Below, in pieces: positions 21,240-33,546 of a DNA stretch of 64,000 nt. The DNA is taken from NCBI GenBank assembly GCA_025084515.1, contig JAJAGP010000085.1, positions 620,001-684,000 of the forward strand, in the 5' to 3' direction. The DNA is from Ancistrus triradiatus. Its lineage: Eukaryota; Chordata; Actinopteri; Siluriformes; Loricariidae. A program made the translations under genes and the position numbers. The notes under the pieces were generated by a model. The model was not told the DNA's origin, ran no database searches, and saw only the letters and a list, made by a program, of their open reading frames with translations. Positions within the stretch are counted from its first letter, which is position 1. The number at the start of each line of letters is the position of its first letter.

Positions 21240-23828
21240 TTGCTAATAAACCAAGCGCGTACAGTGTTGCCTCTGTTCTATATTTGCTTCTGTCTGTGAA
21301 ATGCAGCCCTGCATAAAAATGCATGACCGAGTCAACTCCGTCCTGCATCTGGTGAGAATCCGGCGTGTGCACTATTCCTGCTTGTATTTGTCCTTTTTTT
21401 GTGTCGGGTGAGTCGGACGAATGCAAACGAGGCCAAAAAATCCTGCGTGATGAATGAACGCATTCAGGATTTCGTAGTCGTCGAGCTGGACACAAACAAA
21501 CACTGGAAGTGGAAAGTCAACACTTGTACTTTTTGGTTTTTTTTGCTCTGCATGTGGCTGATAGCAAGCCCCGGTGTAGGAACCCCATACGAATGCGACT
21601 GAGCTTACTTTGTATGTAAGATCCGCTCGGGGGATTCGCAGTGTCTGTGATGTGCAGTAAGGGCTGGAAAATTACTGCATAGTAAAGCAGCTCGCCCTGT
21701 AAATACAGGAGGCTTTTACCAGACCTTGAGCGAGCTGGATGGTGAAACTGGACGCTTTGGGGTTTCCACAAACGTGATCCTTGCAGCAAAATGATCAGTT
21801 ATGTAAGGTTTCTTTGAAAAAGAGATGCCCAAATAGAGGAGCAGGTACTTGTTACTACACTGCTATGGATTCAGCAAGGGTTCTTGTTCTTATATGTAGA
21901 ATCTGATCTGTAAATCTGCTCCAGTGCATCCCAAAGACTTCCAGCGGGGTTAAGGTCAGGTCTCTTTGGTGGCTATCTCAACTACTCTTTTACAATTTCA
22001 GCCTTATCTTGGCGCTGTCGTCCTGGAATATGCCCGTTATTGGTATAATGCTCATTCAGTCCATTCAGGACCTTTTTCCATTGCTCCAGAGGTCAATCCT
22101 ATGGCATGTTGCTCCAATTAGGGTTAAACGCATTGTGGCAACGAAAGAATATTAATCAGTGCAGTAATTGTCTAATTAAAACCTCTTTTGTAATCTAAAC
22201 AGTGATTTTTTGGTCAGGTGTCGTCTTCAGCATGCTGTCTAACCAGTTATGGTTCAGTAGATTTCCTACCAGATCTCGCCCACTACCCGTCAGCCTGTGA
22301 ATGAATCGTGGCGTTACGCAGACCGGCATTTTATGGGTTTGTCAGCAAGCTTTCGTACCGCTCTCAAAGTCCAGCCACCGAATCTTAATTTAGCATTTCG
22401 TCCATATGTTAGAGCACCAGTGGGAGCACGCAGTCGGGGTGTTATGTCTGATCTGCGCACCCGTCTCATCTCGTCTATTTAAGGATGTTGCAGCAGATTT
22501 TCCAGTCTCGGGACGATAGGCTGGCGCAGAAAAAAAGAGTGCTGCCATTCTTTTTAATATTCTCAAGCTCTGGCTGTCGTCGCCCTCCTTTCAGGTGTCT
22601 TCGTCAAATCAGAAACGCGAGGTAATTTGACACACATATGGTAGATTCCGTGGGTGGTCTGCACCACGGCGCGGTCCACGATGGAGAAGCCGATGCAATT
22701 ACCCAGCGATCTATGGACGGTGATATGAAGAAAGTGTGACCTAATTGAAACGGCATCTGCCTTAGTTTGCAGGCGTGCTAACAGCGGTTGAGTAAAGCAA
22801 GGCCTTCAGAAAGATGTAGTGAGAACAAAGGATGGAGGCAACAGTTTACCCAGACTTTTGGTTAGGTCAGCACATTTCTTAGTGGTGTTCAACCTCGAAC
22901 TAGACCCAAAACCTTCTGTAATGACCTTGTGTTCTTCATACAGGGGTTAACGGGGCATATGTAAGTGGTTGTCTCCGAATGACCTGCTTTTGACATCCAG
23001 AGGCAAATTGCCTTTGCGTTTTTCTTCTTTTGTGCGTATCTTACCTTGGCCAGACGACAGAGTTAGAAGAACGAATGGATTACGATGCACCGCCAGCGCT
23101 GATGATATTCAAGAGCTCTCCAAAAGTGCTTGATTTGGCTGAAGAGGGCCATGACTTTCCGCTGAGGGGGAATTAGGAGAATTAGGAGAAATGACTCCCC
23201 CACGGTGTCTAAATGACGTGGGTCATCGACTCTTACTCCCCCCCTCAAGGGCTTGTTCAGTTTGAAAAGACGTCCCAACACTGAAGATGCATTTTCATCG
23301 CCTGACGCAATTGTTACGTGACTCGGCTTCTGTAGTTTTGTTTTTTGTTTAGTTTCTGACATTAAGTGTGCAGTCTCTTTCAGTGATGGCAACTAGTTCT
23401 GGGAGGTATGGCAATTTTAATGATTCAACCACTTTGTAACTTGCACTTAAAACGCTGACATGGCATCCCAAGGTGTTTTACCCAACAGACAGACACTAAT
23501 GTGGTCACACTAGACTTTCGGTTTAATACCCCAGCGTGGGCAGGTCCTTAGAAAGATTTGTGCAACGCACGCAGGAGCCGGTGGCTGAAATGAAATCATC
23601 AGTTATATTTTACTGATTTGGATTTTATGCACAATATACCAGAGATAAGATTGGCACAAAACAACAAAGCTGTTCAACTACCGAAAACGAAAGCACCCCA
23701 AATAGTACACCGAAAGTCAGATCGCACATGGATGCAACAGGTAGAAACTTCACTGAACACGACAACGACAACAAAAACATTTCAGAGACGTCACTAACGC
23801 CGTGATATGTGACTTCTGTATAAGTGAT
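21240..23828 (+). other. intron 1, mostly unique
   Basis: No exon or RNA recognised. Around 21870-22090 the text (CTCCAGTGCATCCCAAAGAC, GGGGTTAAGGTCAGGTCTCT, GTCGTCCTGGAATATG) resembles the interior of a common fish DNA-transposon relic, but I cannot assign a family. The rest shows nothing identifiable. Confidence 0.4.
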
Positions 23829-23836
23829 CTTATATA

Positions 23837-24735
23837 CAGTAGTGCTTGAAAGTTTGTGAACCCTTTAGAATTTTCTATATTTCTGCATAAATATGACCTA
23901 AAACATCATCAGATTTTCACAAAAGTCCTAAAAGTAGATAAAGAGAACCCAGTTACACAAATGAGACCAAAATATTATACTTGGTCCTTTATTTATTGAG
24001 GAAAATGATCCAGTATTACATATTAGTGAGTGGCAAAAGTATGTGACCCTCTAGGATTAGCAGTTAATTTGAAGGTGAAATTAGAGTCAGGTGTTTCAAT
24101 CAATGGGATGCCAATCAGGTGTGAGGGGGCACCCTGTTTTATTTAAAGAACAGGGATCTATAAAATTCTGCTCTTCACAACACGTTTGTGGAAGTGTATC
24201 ATGGCACGAACAAAGGAGATTTCTGAGGACCTCAGAAAAAGAGTTGTTGATGCTCATCAGGCTGGAAAAGGTTACAAAACCATCTCTAAAGAGTCTGGAC
24301 TCCACCAATCCACAGTCAGACAGATTTGTGTACAAATGGAGATTCAAGAGCATTGTTACCCTCCCCAGGAGTGGTCGACCAACAAAGATCACTCCAAGAG
24401 CAAGGCGTGTAATAGTTGATGAGGTCACAAAGGACACCAGGGTAACTTCTAAGCAACTGAAGGCCTCTCTCACATTGGCTAATGTTGATTTTCATGAGTC
24501 CACCATCAGAAGAACACTGAACAACAATGGTGTGCATGGCAGGGCTGCAAGGAGAAAGCCACTGCTCTCCAAAAAGAACATTGCTGCTCGTCTGCAGTTT
24601 GCTAAAGATCACGTGGACGAGCCAGAAGGCTATTGGAAGAATGTTTTGTGGACGGATGAGACCAAAATAGAACTTTTTGGTTTAAAAGCGTTATGTTTGG
24701 AGAAGGGAAAACACTGCATTCCAGCATAAGAACCT
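23837..24735 (+). mobile_element. Tc1-like transposon, 3'-truncated
   Basis: The left end starts at 23837 after TA (CAGTAGTGCTTGAAAGTTTG, then TGAACCCTTTAGAATTTTCT), a typical Tc1-type terminal repeat. A leader of about 360 bp precedes the transposase start (24201). Similarity stops soon after the first catalytic Asp block, near 24735, and the right half and right terminal repeat are missing. The element is a dead fragment in sense orientation in the intron. Confidence 0.85.
24201..24735 (+). pseudogene. Tc1-family transposase, N-terminal fragment with frameshifts
   Basis: The coding start MARTKEISEDLRKRVVDAHQ begins at 24201 with the paired-type helix-turn-helix (GYKTISKESGLHQSTVRQI). A one-base shift in the TTTGTGTAC region (about 24328) moves the frame; the continuation holds the linker GRPTKITPRARR, RVTSKQLKASL, STIRRTLNNNGVHGR and the first catalytic Asp in VLWTDETKIELFG. 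A second shift then occurs, with a RYVWRRENTAFQHKN block in another frame, and homology ends. Residues beyond the first Asp are absent, so it cannot be active. Confidence 0.85.
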
Positions 24736-24739
24736 TATC

Positions 24740-25515
24740 CTATACCCAAGCACCACTGTATACTTACTCAGTCGCAAATATTTTTCCACAACCGCAATTC
24801 CTCTGATGTACAAAATGCAAGATGATTGAATCCGAAATGATCACTGTCCGTGTTTTGGTCTTGTGATTTATGGTACTTTAGAACCATATTTTTTATGGTG
24901 GTGATGTTTTGTTTTTTCCGGTTTCCATTGTGCTGGAAGGTGCACGTTTGTGGAGCTAGATTTTTATTGGTAGAGAACCAATATGAAAAATAATTGTGAT
25001 AATATCATGGGCTGTGATCCTGCCTAAAAATCATCTAAATCACCTAAAATTATATTTTTGCCAGATGATCTTGCCCTTGTCATGGGTTGTTGGGTTGTGG
25101 CTACAGGGTTGCCATTCCATCCAAACTAAAACCAGCTTCTTAAAGACTGAGATCAATTGATTAAGTGATTATTGGAATAAAAACCTGCAGCCCTACAGAC
25201 CCATGGAGGACGAGGTTGTCTTTCTGTCTTTATTTTAGTCACCTCTGTCCACGAGTTTACAGCAGCAATACTGTTAAGATGGGATTGGGAGGTCTGGAGA
25301 TTTTGAATATATGACTTTGTTGGCGGGGTGACCTGAGGTCTTTCTTCTGACCCATTTATCCAACACTAGCAAACACCTCAGAGTCCTGCCAACAACTGAC
25401 TATGCAGCATTCCTTGAGGAGCGCAAACTGTAGGCAGCAAACAATAAGGACAGGCTACAAAGAAGGGATATGCTTAGCCATCATGTATGCTTTGACATCA
25501 TTACATCTGGTTCTT
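24740..25515 (+). other. intron 1, no recognised element
   Basis: AT-rich unique sequence between the Tc1 fragment and a SINE relic. Nothing supported. Confidence 0.45.
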
Positions 25516-25519
25516 GTGG

Positions 25520-25645
25520 TAATAGGGTAAGGCTCGGCGGTTACTACACTGGATTGTTGACCAGAAGGTTGAGGGTTCAAATCTCTTGACACATTGTAGT
25601 TTGTTCTCGGAGTTCAGAAGGGCACCATATGGCCTGGCTCGCTCT
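25520..25645 (+). mobile_element. tRNA-derived SINE fragment
   Basis: AAGGCTCGGCGGTTACTACA resembles a tRNA A-box region and GAGGGTTCAAATCTC (about 25570) a B-box. A short body follows (TCTGCCAGTCTCCCGCTGCC near 25645) without clear tail. It differs from the five-copy SINE family elsewhere in this intron. Confidence 0.5.
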
Positions 25646-25837
25646 GCCAGTCTCCCGCTGCCAGCCACCCAGCTGATCTGTTCTCCGTCATCCAGGCCTT
25701 CATAACGTGCCGATTGTTGAATCTGAAGCTCAGCCTCAGTGGGACCGAGCCTACTGCTTGTGTGTTAATCCCATCAGATCAGCATGGATTATACTCAGCC
25801 CTATTCAAAGTCTGTTATACCATAATTCAGATCCGAT

Positions 25838-25874
25838 GCCCTTCCATCCATCCATTCATCCATCCATCCATCCA
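25838..25874. repeat. (CCAT)n short tandem repeat
   Basis: About eight CCAT units with one interruption (TTCATCCATCCATCC). Confidence 0.9.
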
Positions 25875-25879
25875 CTGCT

Positions 25880-26497
25880 TGGTCCTTGTTTCTGTGAGTT
25901 ACATTGCTCACGTTGAGCTCTTGCTGGTTGTTCCTGTATGCCATGCCTGGGCCAGCTGGAAGCCACTTGGTCTTTGGGTCGCCATGTTCGTGGCTGTGCC
26001 ATCCAATCACCCGCAGTAACATTGTGAGAGTCAATTTTAAAGCCTACTCCATTTTCGATTGCTGTCAGTCTCTATGCTGATACAGTACTGCATTGCCCTC
26101 CCTATCAGACCCATGAGCTTTTATGATGAACACCATCCTTGAATATCCTTTGTTGAAGGACAGGAGAACAAATAAACCCTGCTACACACTTGACAGTGGG
26201 ATAGCCATGACTCTCTGTTCTAGCAGCTCTTTAATAAATAAAGATCTTACCCTTTTTTTCTCCACTTGCTGTTCGGTGTTTTGCATTAACGACTAAACAG
26301 TTCCATTATTCATTTTTTGTTGCTCGCATTCCCTTTGCCTTCTTTCTGTCTAAAGCAATTAATAATTAATGGTCTTTTGCGCATCGATTGGGGCCAAGCA
26401 CCAAATGTAATCCTTATCAAATCTGTCCAGGGATGTCTCTTGTGGACTTGTAGAGTATATAGAAATGGTAGATCTGTAATGGATTTAAAGGACTATA
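25880..26497 (+). other. intron 1, no recognised element
   Basis: Unique-looking intron sequence ending at the hAT-like insertion. Nothing supported. Confidence 0.45.
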
Positions 26498-26824
26498 GTT
26501 TATACCAGTGCTTCACAACCTTTTTTCCTTGGAGCCCCCTACGAGTATCTAAGAATGCAAATCTTTGTTTGCAAAAATGAACATAAATGATAGCTTTTTC
26601 TCTTTTCTCTGTGGTCCATTGATAGTTTTGGTTCCTTTTCTCTTTTTAAGACAGCTACACCTTTCCAGTAAGTGTGTTATTTCAATTTTATTTGAATAAG
26701 AAAGTGAATGAATGAATGTGCAAATTGTATTTCGACAAACTCAGAGCACCTCAGAGCAGACAAAGCCTCACGCATCCCCTGTGAGGAGGGCCCGGACCCC
26801 AGATTGGGAACCATGGGTTTATAC
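26498..26824. mobile_element. non-autonomous hAT-like element with 8-bp target duplication
   Basis: The element (26506-26816, 311 bp) is flanked by a perfect 8-bp direct repeat GTTTATAC (26498-26505 and 26817-26824), the hAT hallmark. The left end CAGTGCTTCACAACC and the inverted right end CCATGGTTCCCAA are diverged versions of a CAGTGGTTCCCAACC-type terminal repeat. The interior has no transposase. A related fragment occurs at 55326-55690. Confidence 0.85.
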
Positions 26825-26828
26825 AAGG

Positions 26829-27032
26829 CTACATGCTTGGCCATGGTGGTTCAGTGGTAAAGGCTTTGGACTTGAAGGAGTGAATGGACTCTGCCAAGAA
26901 TGCAAGAAAGGCAAAAATTAACGCTTAAACATTTAGCTAATGTTTGGCGCCCTCATAAGTGGGGCCCGGACCTACATGCTTGGCCATGGTAGTTCAGTGG
27001 TTAAGGCTCTGGACTTGAAAGAGTTTGTTGGG
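26829..27032 (+). repeat. duplicated tRNA-like SINE head
   Basis: CTACATGCTTGGCCATGGTR then GTTCAGTGGTWAAGGCTYTG and GACTTGAARGAG occurs twice, at 26829-26882 and 26971-27024, with GGGCCCGGACC preceding the second copy as it does the hAT end upstream. The tRNA-like phrase (GTTCAGTGG...AAGG) suggests a SINE head captured in a 142-bp tandem duplication. Confidence 0.6.
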
Positions 27033-27039
27033 CCCATGA

Positions 27040-30000
27040 CCCATGAGAAGGCTCCTAAACTTCCCCCTGAGGGTAGAACATTGGCGGACATTGGGAGTAA
27101 CTGACATAAGTAACGAAAGGTCGGCGTCCCACTTATCTATCGGTGCTAACGCTAACAAAGATACAGAAATTCCCCAAACTGGAGCGAAGGAACTCGGAAC
27201 ATTTGCAATCAGAAAGGCTCTTGAAACAAACACTGTATGGTACTTAGACACCCGATGATTACTATTTTCAGCTCTATTTGTTCTTCTTTCCCTGATTGGC
27301 GCTTCATCGGAGTTCATTCACTGATTTTGCTTAAATGCAAACACGTTTCTGCTGTGGTTTTTTTCCAGCCGTTGCCGTGCCAGGTAAAAGCCCTTCGGTG
27401 ATTGCTTCACATTGATTTCCCGCACCGAGGACAAATTGCCATCCATCCTCTGATTAGCAAACATATTTATTATTCATAATTAGGGCCTCCATGGTCTCTC
27501 TGGGAGCTGGATCTTGGCCGAAGTTTAATTAGGAACGCCTCGGTTCCTCTGGTCGCTCGCGCCCCTCCTAGCTTGGACTCGGCACGCTCCATTTCTGTGA
27601 AACTGAGCTCACGTCCCAGCATGCAGCGCACGGTTCGATGGCCTCGCTATATTGGGGTTTATTTGATGTGTTACGTGTAATTTGAGTAATGTGTGCTGTT
27701 GCTTTAGTGTCTTAGAAAATGCTTGTAGTGTTTCTTATTGGTTTGTGCTTGTTTAAATCCTGCTTAGAATGTTTAAAACCCTACGTACCTTCAATGATGA
27801 TATATAGAAGTGCTGAAGGCTTTCTGACTGGCCCTCCTGCCTGCATGTTATATGTGGACTTGGCATATATTTACAAAAAGAAGAACCATTCCAAAATCTT
27901 AAGGAATCTGGCCCAATAGGGAACCCCTCATCGCCCTGGGTGAGAACGGAGGAGATTAGGTAGTAAACCACTGTATAGTATGATTTATTTATGAAATGGG
28001 CACGATCACACCGGTCAATGGTTCTGAATGTCGGTTTAGATTCATTTTCGATTGATTGCCCATCCCTACATTATGCACAGTGTTTTATTGTGTGTTTTTT
28101 AAATGAAACATATCATGTTTAAGGCACCTCAGTATCCTTTTTCAGAAAAAAATTCTTAACACATCTCCGTCAGAATAACTCTCCTCGCCCTGGGCTGACC
28201 CACTTTCATGAGCATCGTTGGAATTTCTGGGGTGAATCCTTCTTTTAAGAAAAATCCGCAACAATGCAGGAGAAACGGCTCGTAACAAAAGGCTGAGAGG
28301 CCCCACTTCACGCTGAGAGACCGCGGACTCAAAGGGCAAGTCCTGACTTGAAAATGGCCTCGGTTTTAGTGCCTCTCCATGGTGCATTATATCATTTGGT
28401 AAAGAATCATTGGCAGCTTTGCGAGCGACGGTGCACAGTGTATGAAAGAGCAAACGAAATGCTTTTCCTAATGGCTTTTATGAGGTGATTCCTCTTGCAG
28501 AATACAAAGCCTCTGGGAAAGTTCCGGACCTGCTGCCCCGAGAACATATTTCAAACGCTGACTGGGATATTGTTGGGCAAAATTGGCTAACTGGAGAAGA
28601 TAGATCAGTTAGATATAGGTTTAGATGTTAGGTACCTGCAAACAAGTAGAGCGCCAGTCCGGTACCAGTAGAAAGCCTGTGCATGGGATTTTAGGACTTG
28701 CTTCCATTAATGTACCAATAATGGTCCTAACAACAAATCATCGGTCAGAAAATGAGCAAGAACGAAGTAAACGCACTCTTGAGATCTGCGATATCATTTG
28801 CTTATCGCTGTCTGGGCGAAAAAGCAAGAAGCGGGAAAATTTGCTTACGCAGTCTTCTTGTACACATAGATAAAATAGTGAAAAGGTTTAAATATTTGAT
28901 TGGAACTCAAACTAACAAATATCTTTCCAAATATCTTCAGTCTTGTTGCTTTCCGAAACGATGATTCGTCAGTTGATGCAGCTCTGAATAAAGCAAAATA
29001 TCAGAAACCACCATTATCAGCTATTTTGGACATTTCCAAGACCCTAAAGGTGCAGCAAATCCCTATTACACTAACAGCTATAGGAGATTTGGTCATATTT
29101 TCACTTTGTTTTAACAAAAGGTGATTTTACTTAAACATGTAAACAAGGAACTCAAAGGGAAAGGCTGTCCCCTGCTAAATGACTAATTTTCTTGCTAATT
29201 ATTTGCTGTTGAGATTATTAATAGCTTAATGTTGCGCAATGATGGGTCTGTCTCATTGTTTTGCCCGAGACTGTATATTTTACATCGTTGCAGTTTTGGC
29301 GTTGTGTATGGAAACACAATCTCTGAAGGTTCATGTTGCATCCAGACGCAGTTTTGAACCCAGTAGTGAGCTGGACGACCCATGCCGGTGCTTCTCTGTG
29401 GAGATTTAATTAGAAATGGGGTGCCACAATCTCTGGGTCTTGTATCTGCCTGAGTAGATGAATTTAAAGAACATCATGGTGAAAGTACTGGGATGACCTG
29501 AAATAAAGCTTCCCATAGTTATGATTTTGGGTATTTATTGTGAGACCAGACATAAGTCTGAAAGTCTGGGGTGTTAAATGAGTTCCAATGCTGAGACTTT
29601 AGGATATTATTAGAATGATGGGTCCTCCAGTGCCATGAATTCTATTCTATTCTTACTTCTGCCTTCAGAAATTGTGGCCACAGTTGGAGCCGGTGTGCCT
29701 GTAGGCAATTAAATTTTTTGTTTGTGTTACCTGTCTGTGTAAAGAATTCATTACAGCTAAGAGCAGGCTATTGTCTGAAGGAGTTGCTTGGTCGGAGGTG
29801 ATCCTTAAAAGCTTAAATTACACAGAATAATTGCATATTAAAAGCTGTTTTTCTTGTTTTCTTTCCGACTCAGAGGGACGGATGCATGAAAATACTCCTG
29901 GTGTAGTCACCGGAATGGACAATGAAGCCAATGCATGTTAGTTAGTCTTACTGAAATGACAGCGTAAAGAAGTTTAAATCCATAGAACGTCCCTCGGCGT

Positions 30001-31390
30001 CCACGTGGTGTCATTTTTCCCCAGTCGTCGCGGTCGTGCTGTCGCCCGTAGCCACATTGCTGGGAGGCTTGTGCTGTGTTATCTCCTGATAGGAGGGTTG
30101 AAAGGATGAAAGGAGGGAGGAGAAAACACCAGTCCATGATTTATTGCCTCTGCAGAGCAGAGTGGAGGGGAGGGGAGGGAGAAAAGATTTTCGCCGCTTG
30201 AAGAAAACAGGGCAAACATATTTAGAGTTTTGGAGGGTCAGGAAGGGAAGGAGGGGCAAAACTTATCAGTCCCCCTCGGGTATTTTCGGTCGCTTTTTTC
30301 TGTATGCACGTTCAGCTTACCACCCATTTCCCCCTCTTTGAAATTTGCCTCATTGCCCGCTAGGCTCTTGGGAATGATCCAGAATGCCAGTCAGTCTGTC
30401 AGCTCTTCTCCCCATGAGGCAACTGATGTTGCTACTCGAACAGAAAGAGAGAAAAGCTTTGAGAAGGATGTAGCCAGGCTCCCAACTGTCCCTCATTCCC
30501 AGATCTCCAGCTGAGCTATTCTTCAAGAGGCCACGCTCGGCCGTGGAAAAACTTTCCCTGCTTTTCAGATTCGCCTCGGTAGTCGGTAGACTTGGAGCAG
30601 GACCTCGATCGGTCAAAACGATATCTGCTCATGAATTAATCATACGCGATCGCCTCGGAAAGGCGGCAGAAGCGATTCAGGATCGCCCATTGATGTTGAT
30701 TGAAGTGGTCGAGTGCTGCCCCTATTAGAAGTGTGACATTTGATGTCAGACAAGGCGCTTTTGTGTTCTCGAGGGTCTGAGCGTGCACACGAGGACCATC
30801 CCTCTTGATTGGCGATGGACGGCTGCTCTTCTTTCTGTTCATCATGTTCTGCTCGCCCGGGTGAGGAGGTATGATGATGTCTTTCGGGGGGACTTGATGA
30901 AGATGTATGGTGGAGACTCGACCACAATAGGTGGCCTCTGTTTTTGTTTGTATGATTGGTCCACGTTGTAAATATGGACACCGTTCCTGAGAGCGCCTCT
31001 GAAACCCAGGCCGATGCCTGAGGATTAACCAGACCTTATACCAAGACTAAAGCCGGCTCTCTAAATGCTTACCGAGGTATATCGAGGAATCTGGTCTGCA
31101 AACAGCCACAAAGCTTGGCATGCCCACACAAGTAGAAGTTATTCCTGATGCATCTCAGATCGGATGATTAACAGGTGCAGCACCTGCTTGGTTTAAATAA
31201 CTAGATTCTCCACCCTCAGATTAGAGGCGTAAAATATGTTAGGGGATTGACTTGGGAAATGCGGGTTGGAGTTTTAGTTATTGAGACATCTTCTGAGGCC
31301 AGTATGACACACGATTGGTTCTGTGAGGCCACCACAGAGCAGTTTTCTCATGCATTTGAGGGATAGCCGTTGAAGCAATGAGCGTTTTTG
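27040..31390 (+). other. intron 1, mostly unique DNA
   Basis: No exon, RNA or well-defined element. Parts near 27390-27560 (TTTATTATTCATAATTAGGG, GAAGTTTAATTAGG) and 30590-30720 (ATGAATTAATCATACGCGAT, CATTGATGTTGATTG) have enhancer-like texture without repeats. An acceptor-like sequence ends at 29872. Purine-rich DNA (GGGAGGGG type) lies at 30100-30260. Open frames are short and unremarkable. Confidence 0.4.
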
Positions 31391-31393
31391 CAG

Positions 31394-31792
31394 TGTTGCC
31401 AGATCTCGCAAAGTCTACGGAAACAAACCCAAAAGAAGTGACTTGTCTTTAAAAAAAGATGAAGTTTTCCTTTTAACTCTAAAAACGTTGAACAAAACCA
31501 ACTGGCCAGTGAGGAAATGAGGAACTAATAAATGAATCAAATAAAATGAAAGACATTGTATATACTGACAAATCTATACGACAAATCTAGCGACTTTCTG
31601 TACAAACCTTGGCTACTAACCTTAGAAGACAAAGGCCAAAACGGCCCATAAGTAAGAGGCACAGCTCTCTCACTGCTCCAACTACAATTTAGAAACAAGC
31701 CCCCTCCCCAAATAAACCTGCAACTACCAGCATTTATTAGCGACTTTACAGAAAAATAAGCCCAAAGTTCCTTATACTTGGCAGCTGTGGAC
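31394..31792. mobile_element. possible small DNA transposon relic
   Basis: The left end CAGTGTTGCCAG (31391-31402 region) and right end CTTGGCAGCTGTG (about 31777-31790) are imperfect inverted repeats of a CAGTGTTGCCA-type terminus seen in fish genomes. The interior lacks coding. No clean target duplication was found, so the call is tentative. Confidence 0.35.
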
Positions 31793-33350
31793 ATTTGCTG
31801 CATTACGTTTTTCTAATCACACCCCCTCTGCGTACTGATTGGTCCGGTCACAGAACCAGTCGCGTGCGATACTGCCCTCAAAAGATATTTCAGTGAATAA
31901 AAATAAAACTCCAGCGAGCATTGGAAGCCTTATGAGCCTGCTTAGCCTTGTTTATCTAAGGCAGGATGAATGATCCATGTACAAAATATTCACTAGTCCA
32001 GTCTAACTGGCAGAAGATAACCGATCCCTCAAACGTCCGTTTGTGTTTCGTATTTTTTGGTGCTGAAATGTCGACGACATAAAAAGGACCCGGGCATTTC
32101 TGACATTTCAAGTCTTCTGTGGTGTTTTGGCAAAATGCCTCTGTGATTCATGCTTTCAAGTCGAAACTGACTGCAACAAAGTTGCGCTTGTCTGTCCTTC
32201 TGAGTCAGCTTCTGAACAGACCTTGATCTGTTCTTTGCCTCTAGCCCCTGCTGAATGTCACCGCTTGCGTTTCGTTCCCCGTTAGGACCTGGTGAGCGCG
32301 TACCAGCTTCTCTAGGATGTCGGATTTCCAGCCGTTAGGACTTTACTTAGAGCACACAGCCATGGTAAGCTAGATTATTCTGCAGGGCCTGTCAGTGTCC
32401 CCAGAGAGGACCTTTAAAGCCTGGACTTGCTGACATTCCTTCGCAAAGCCATCTGTCTTGAATTTCACTAAGGCCTTGTACTTCTGCTTTACCAGTCCAG
32501 TTTAGATTAGCAACTAGAACTACCTAGACTACCTGTAGTACTGGGGCACACAGAATTTAGAGGGGCACCACTGTACCCCTTTGCTTGCCAATCATTTGTA
32601 GGGGTGCATTAAAAAGTCTGTTAACCACTTAAGTAATTAAACACTAAAATGGGCATTACTCTGCCATGGATGAACAACGAAGAACAAATTAACAAGAATT
32701 TTTATTTTATTGACTTTTATTAAACCAAACTTACATCCATGAGCTATCATATCAAATATTTGTGGATGTCCATTACTCCATAAAGAAGCGTCTCAAGCTT
32801 TTGGAAAGATACTGCTTGGGCATTATGGGAAGCGTAGTTCTTGTAGTGGATTTGGTGGTGCGTCCTGTAGCTCTGCTCAGCATTCCAGGACAACTGGCTT
32901 TTTACTGCCCTGATTTCAGTGGGGCACGCCAACCTTTTACTGGGGTCTGATGATGCCCCTGATCTAGAACCAGTTCCGGTACAAAATAACCTGTTTCAGT
33001 ACCAAAGATTTTATATACAGAGCCCAACATTGCTGTCCCAATACCAATGGTGTCAGTTTCAGTACTTGGAGTGACAAACTGACAAACCTCATTCTGATTT
33101 TGTCACCACATCTGATTTTTTAGGCTGTTCACACCTAGAGCAGACATCCGACTGACCCCCTCATCCAGAGGTAAACAGTCAAAATGGAGTCAACAGTAAC
33201 AGGCACTTCTTTAATGGTCGCGTTAAATAGGGCACGTTATTCTGAAAAGTCACATGAAGTTCGATCAGCGTTCTCATTCAGGTTGTGTGGCCACGTATCG
33301 GATATGTATCTGATCCGGTCAGGTTGCATGTCCTTACAGCTCTGAATAAC
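31793..33350 (+). other. intron 1, mostly unique DNA
   Basis: No exon found. The 32540-32960 part has GGGGCAC phrases at both ends (AGAGGGGCACCACT, GTGGGGCACGCC) and GCATTATGGGAAGCGTAGTT inside, suggesting another eroded DNA element, but ends are unclear. CCAGTACCAAA-like text lies at 32960-33060. Confidence 0.35.
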
Positions 33351-33351
33351 A

Positions 33352-33546
33352 TTTTTACATTACATTTTTACATTTATCAGACGCCCTTATCCAGAGCGAC
33401 TTACAATTGATATAGTCTTACAATCCAAGCAATTGTGGGTTAAGGGCCTTGCTCAAGGACCCAACAGTGGCAGCTTGGCAGAGGTGGGATTTGAACCCTG
33501 GACCTTCTGGTCCATAGTCCAGTACCTTACCCGCTAGGCTACCATA
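33352..33546 (-). mobile_element. tRNA-derived SINE, family S copy 1
   Basis: Read on the minus strand: tRNA-like head (TAGCCTAGCGGGTAAGGTAC), B-box GGTTCAAATCC, body GCCAAGCTGCCACTGTTGGG, ACCCACAATTGCTTGGATTG, GTCGCTCTGGATAAGGGCGT and a tail of TAAATGT units. The same family recurs at 42086-42294, 49699-49885, 51915-52112 and 59622-59787. It is a Pol III retroposon, not a tRNA gene, because the cloverleaf is incomplete and a long body follows. Confidence 0.88.

Noticed and set aside
29873..30000. Second coding exon of hs6st1
   Set aside because: The acceptor is strong but the following sequence does not encode the FYYIT...RDPVSRYL block and stops quickly.
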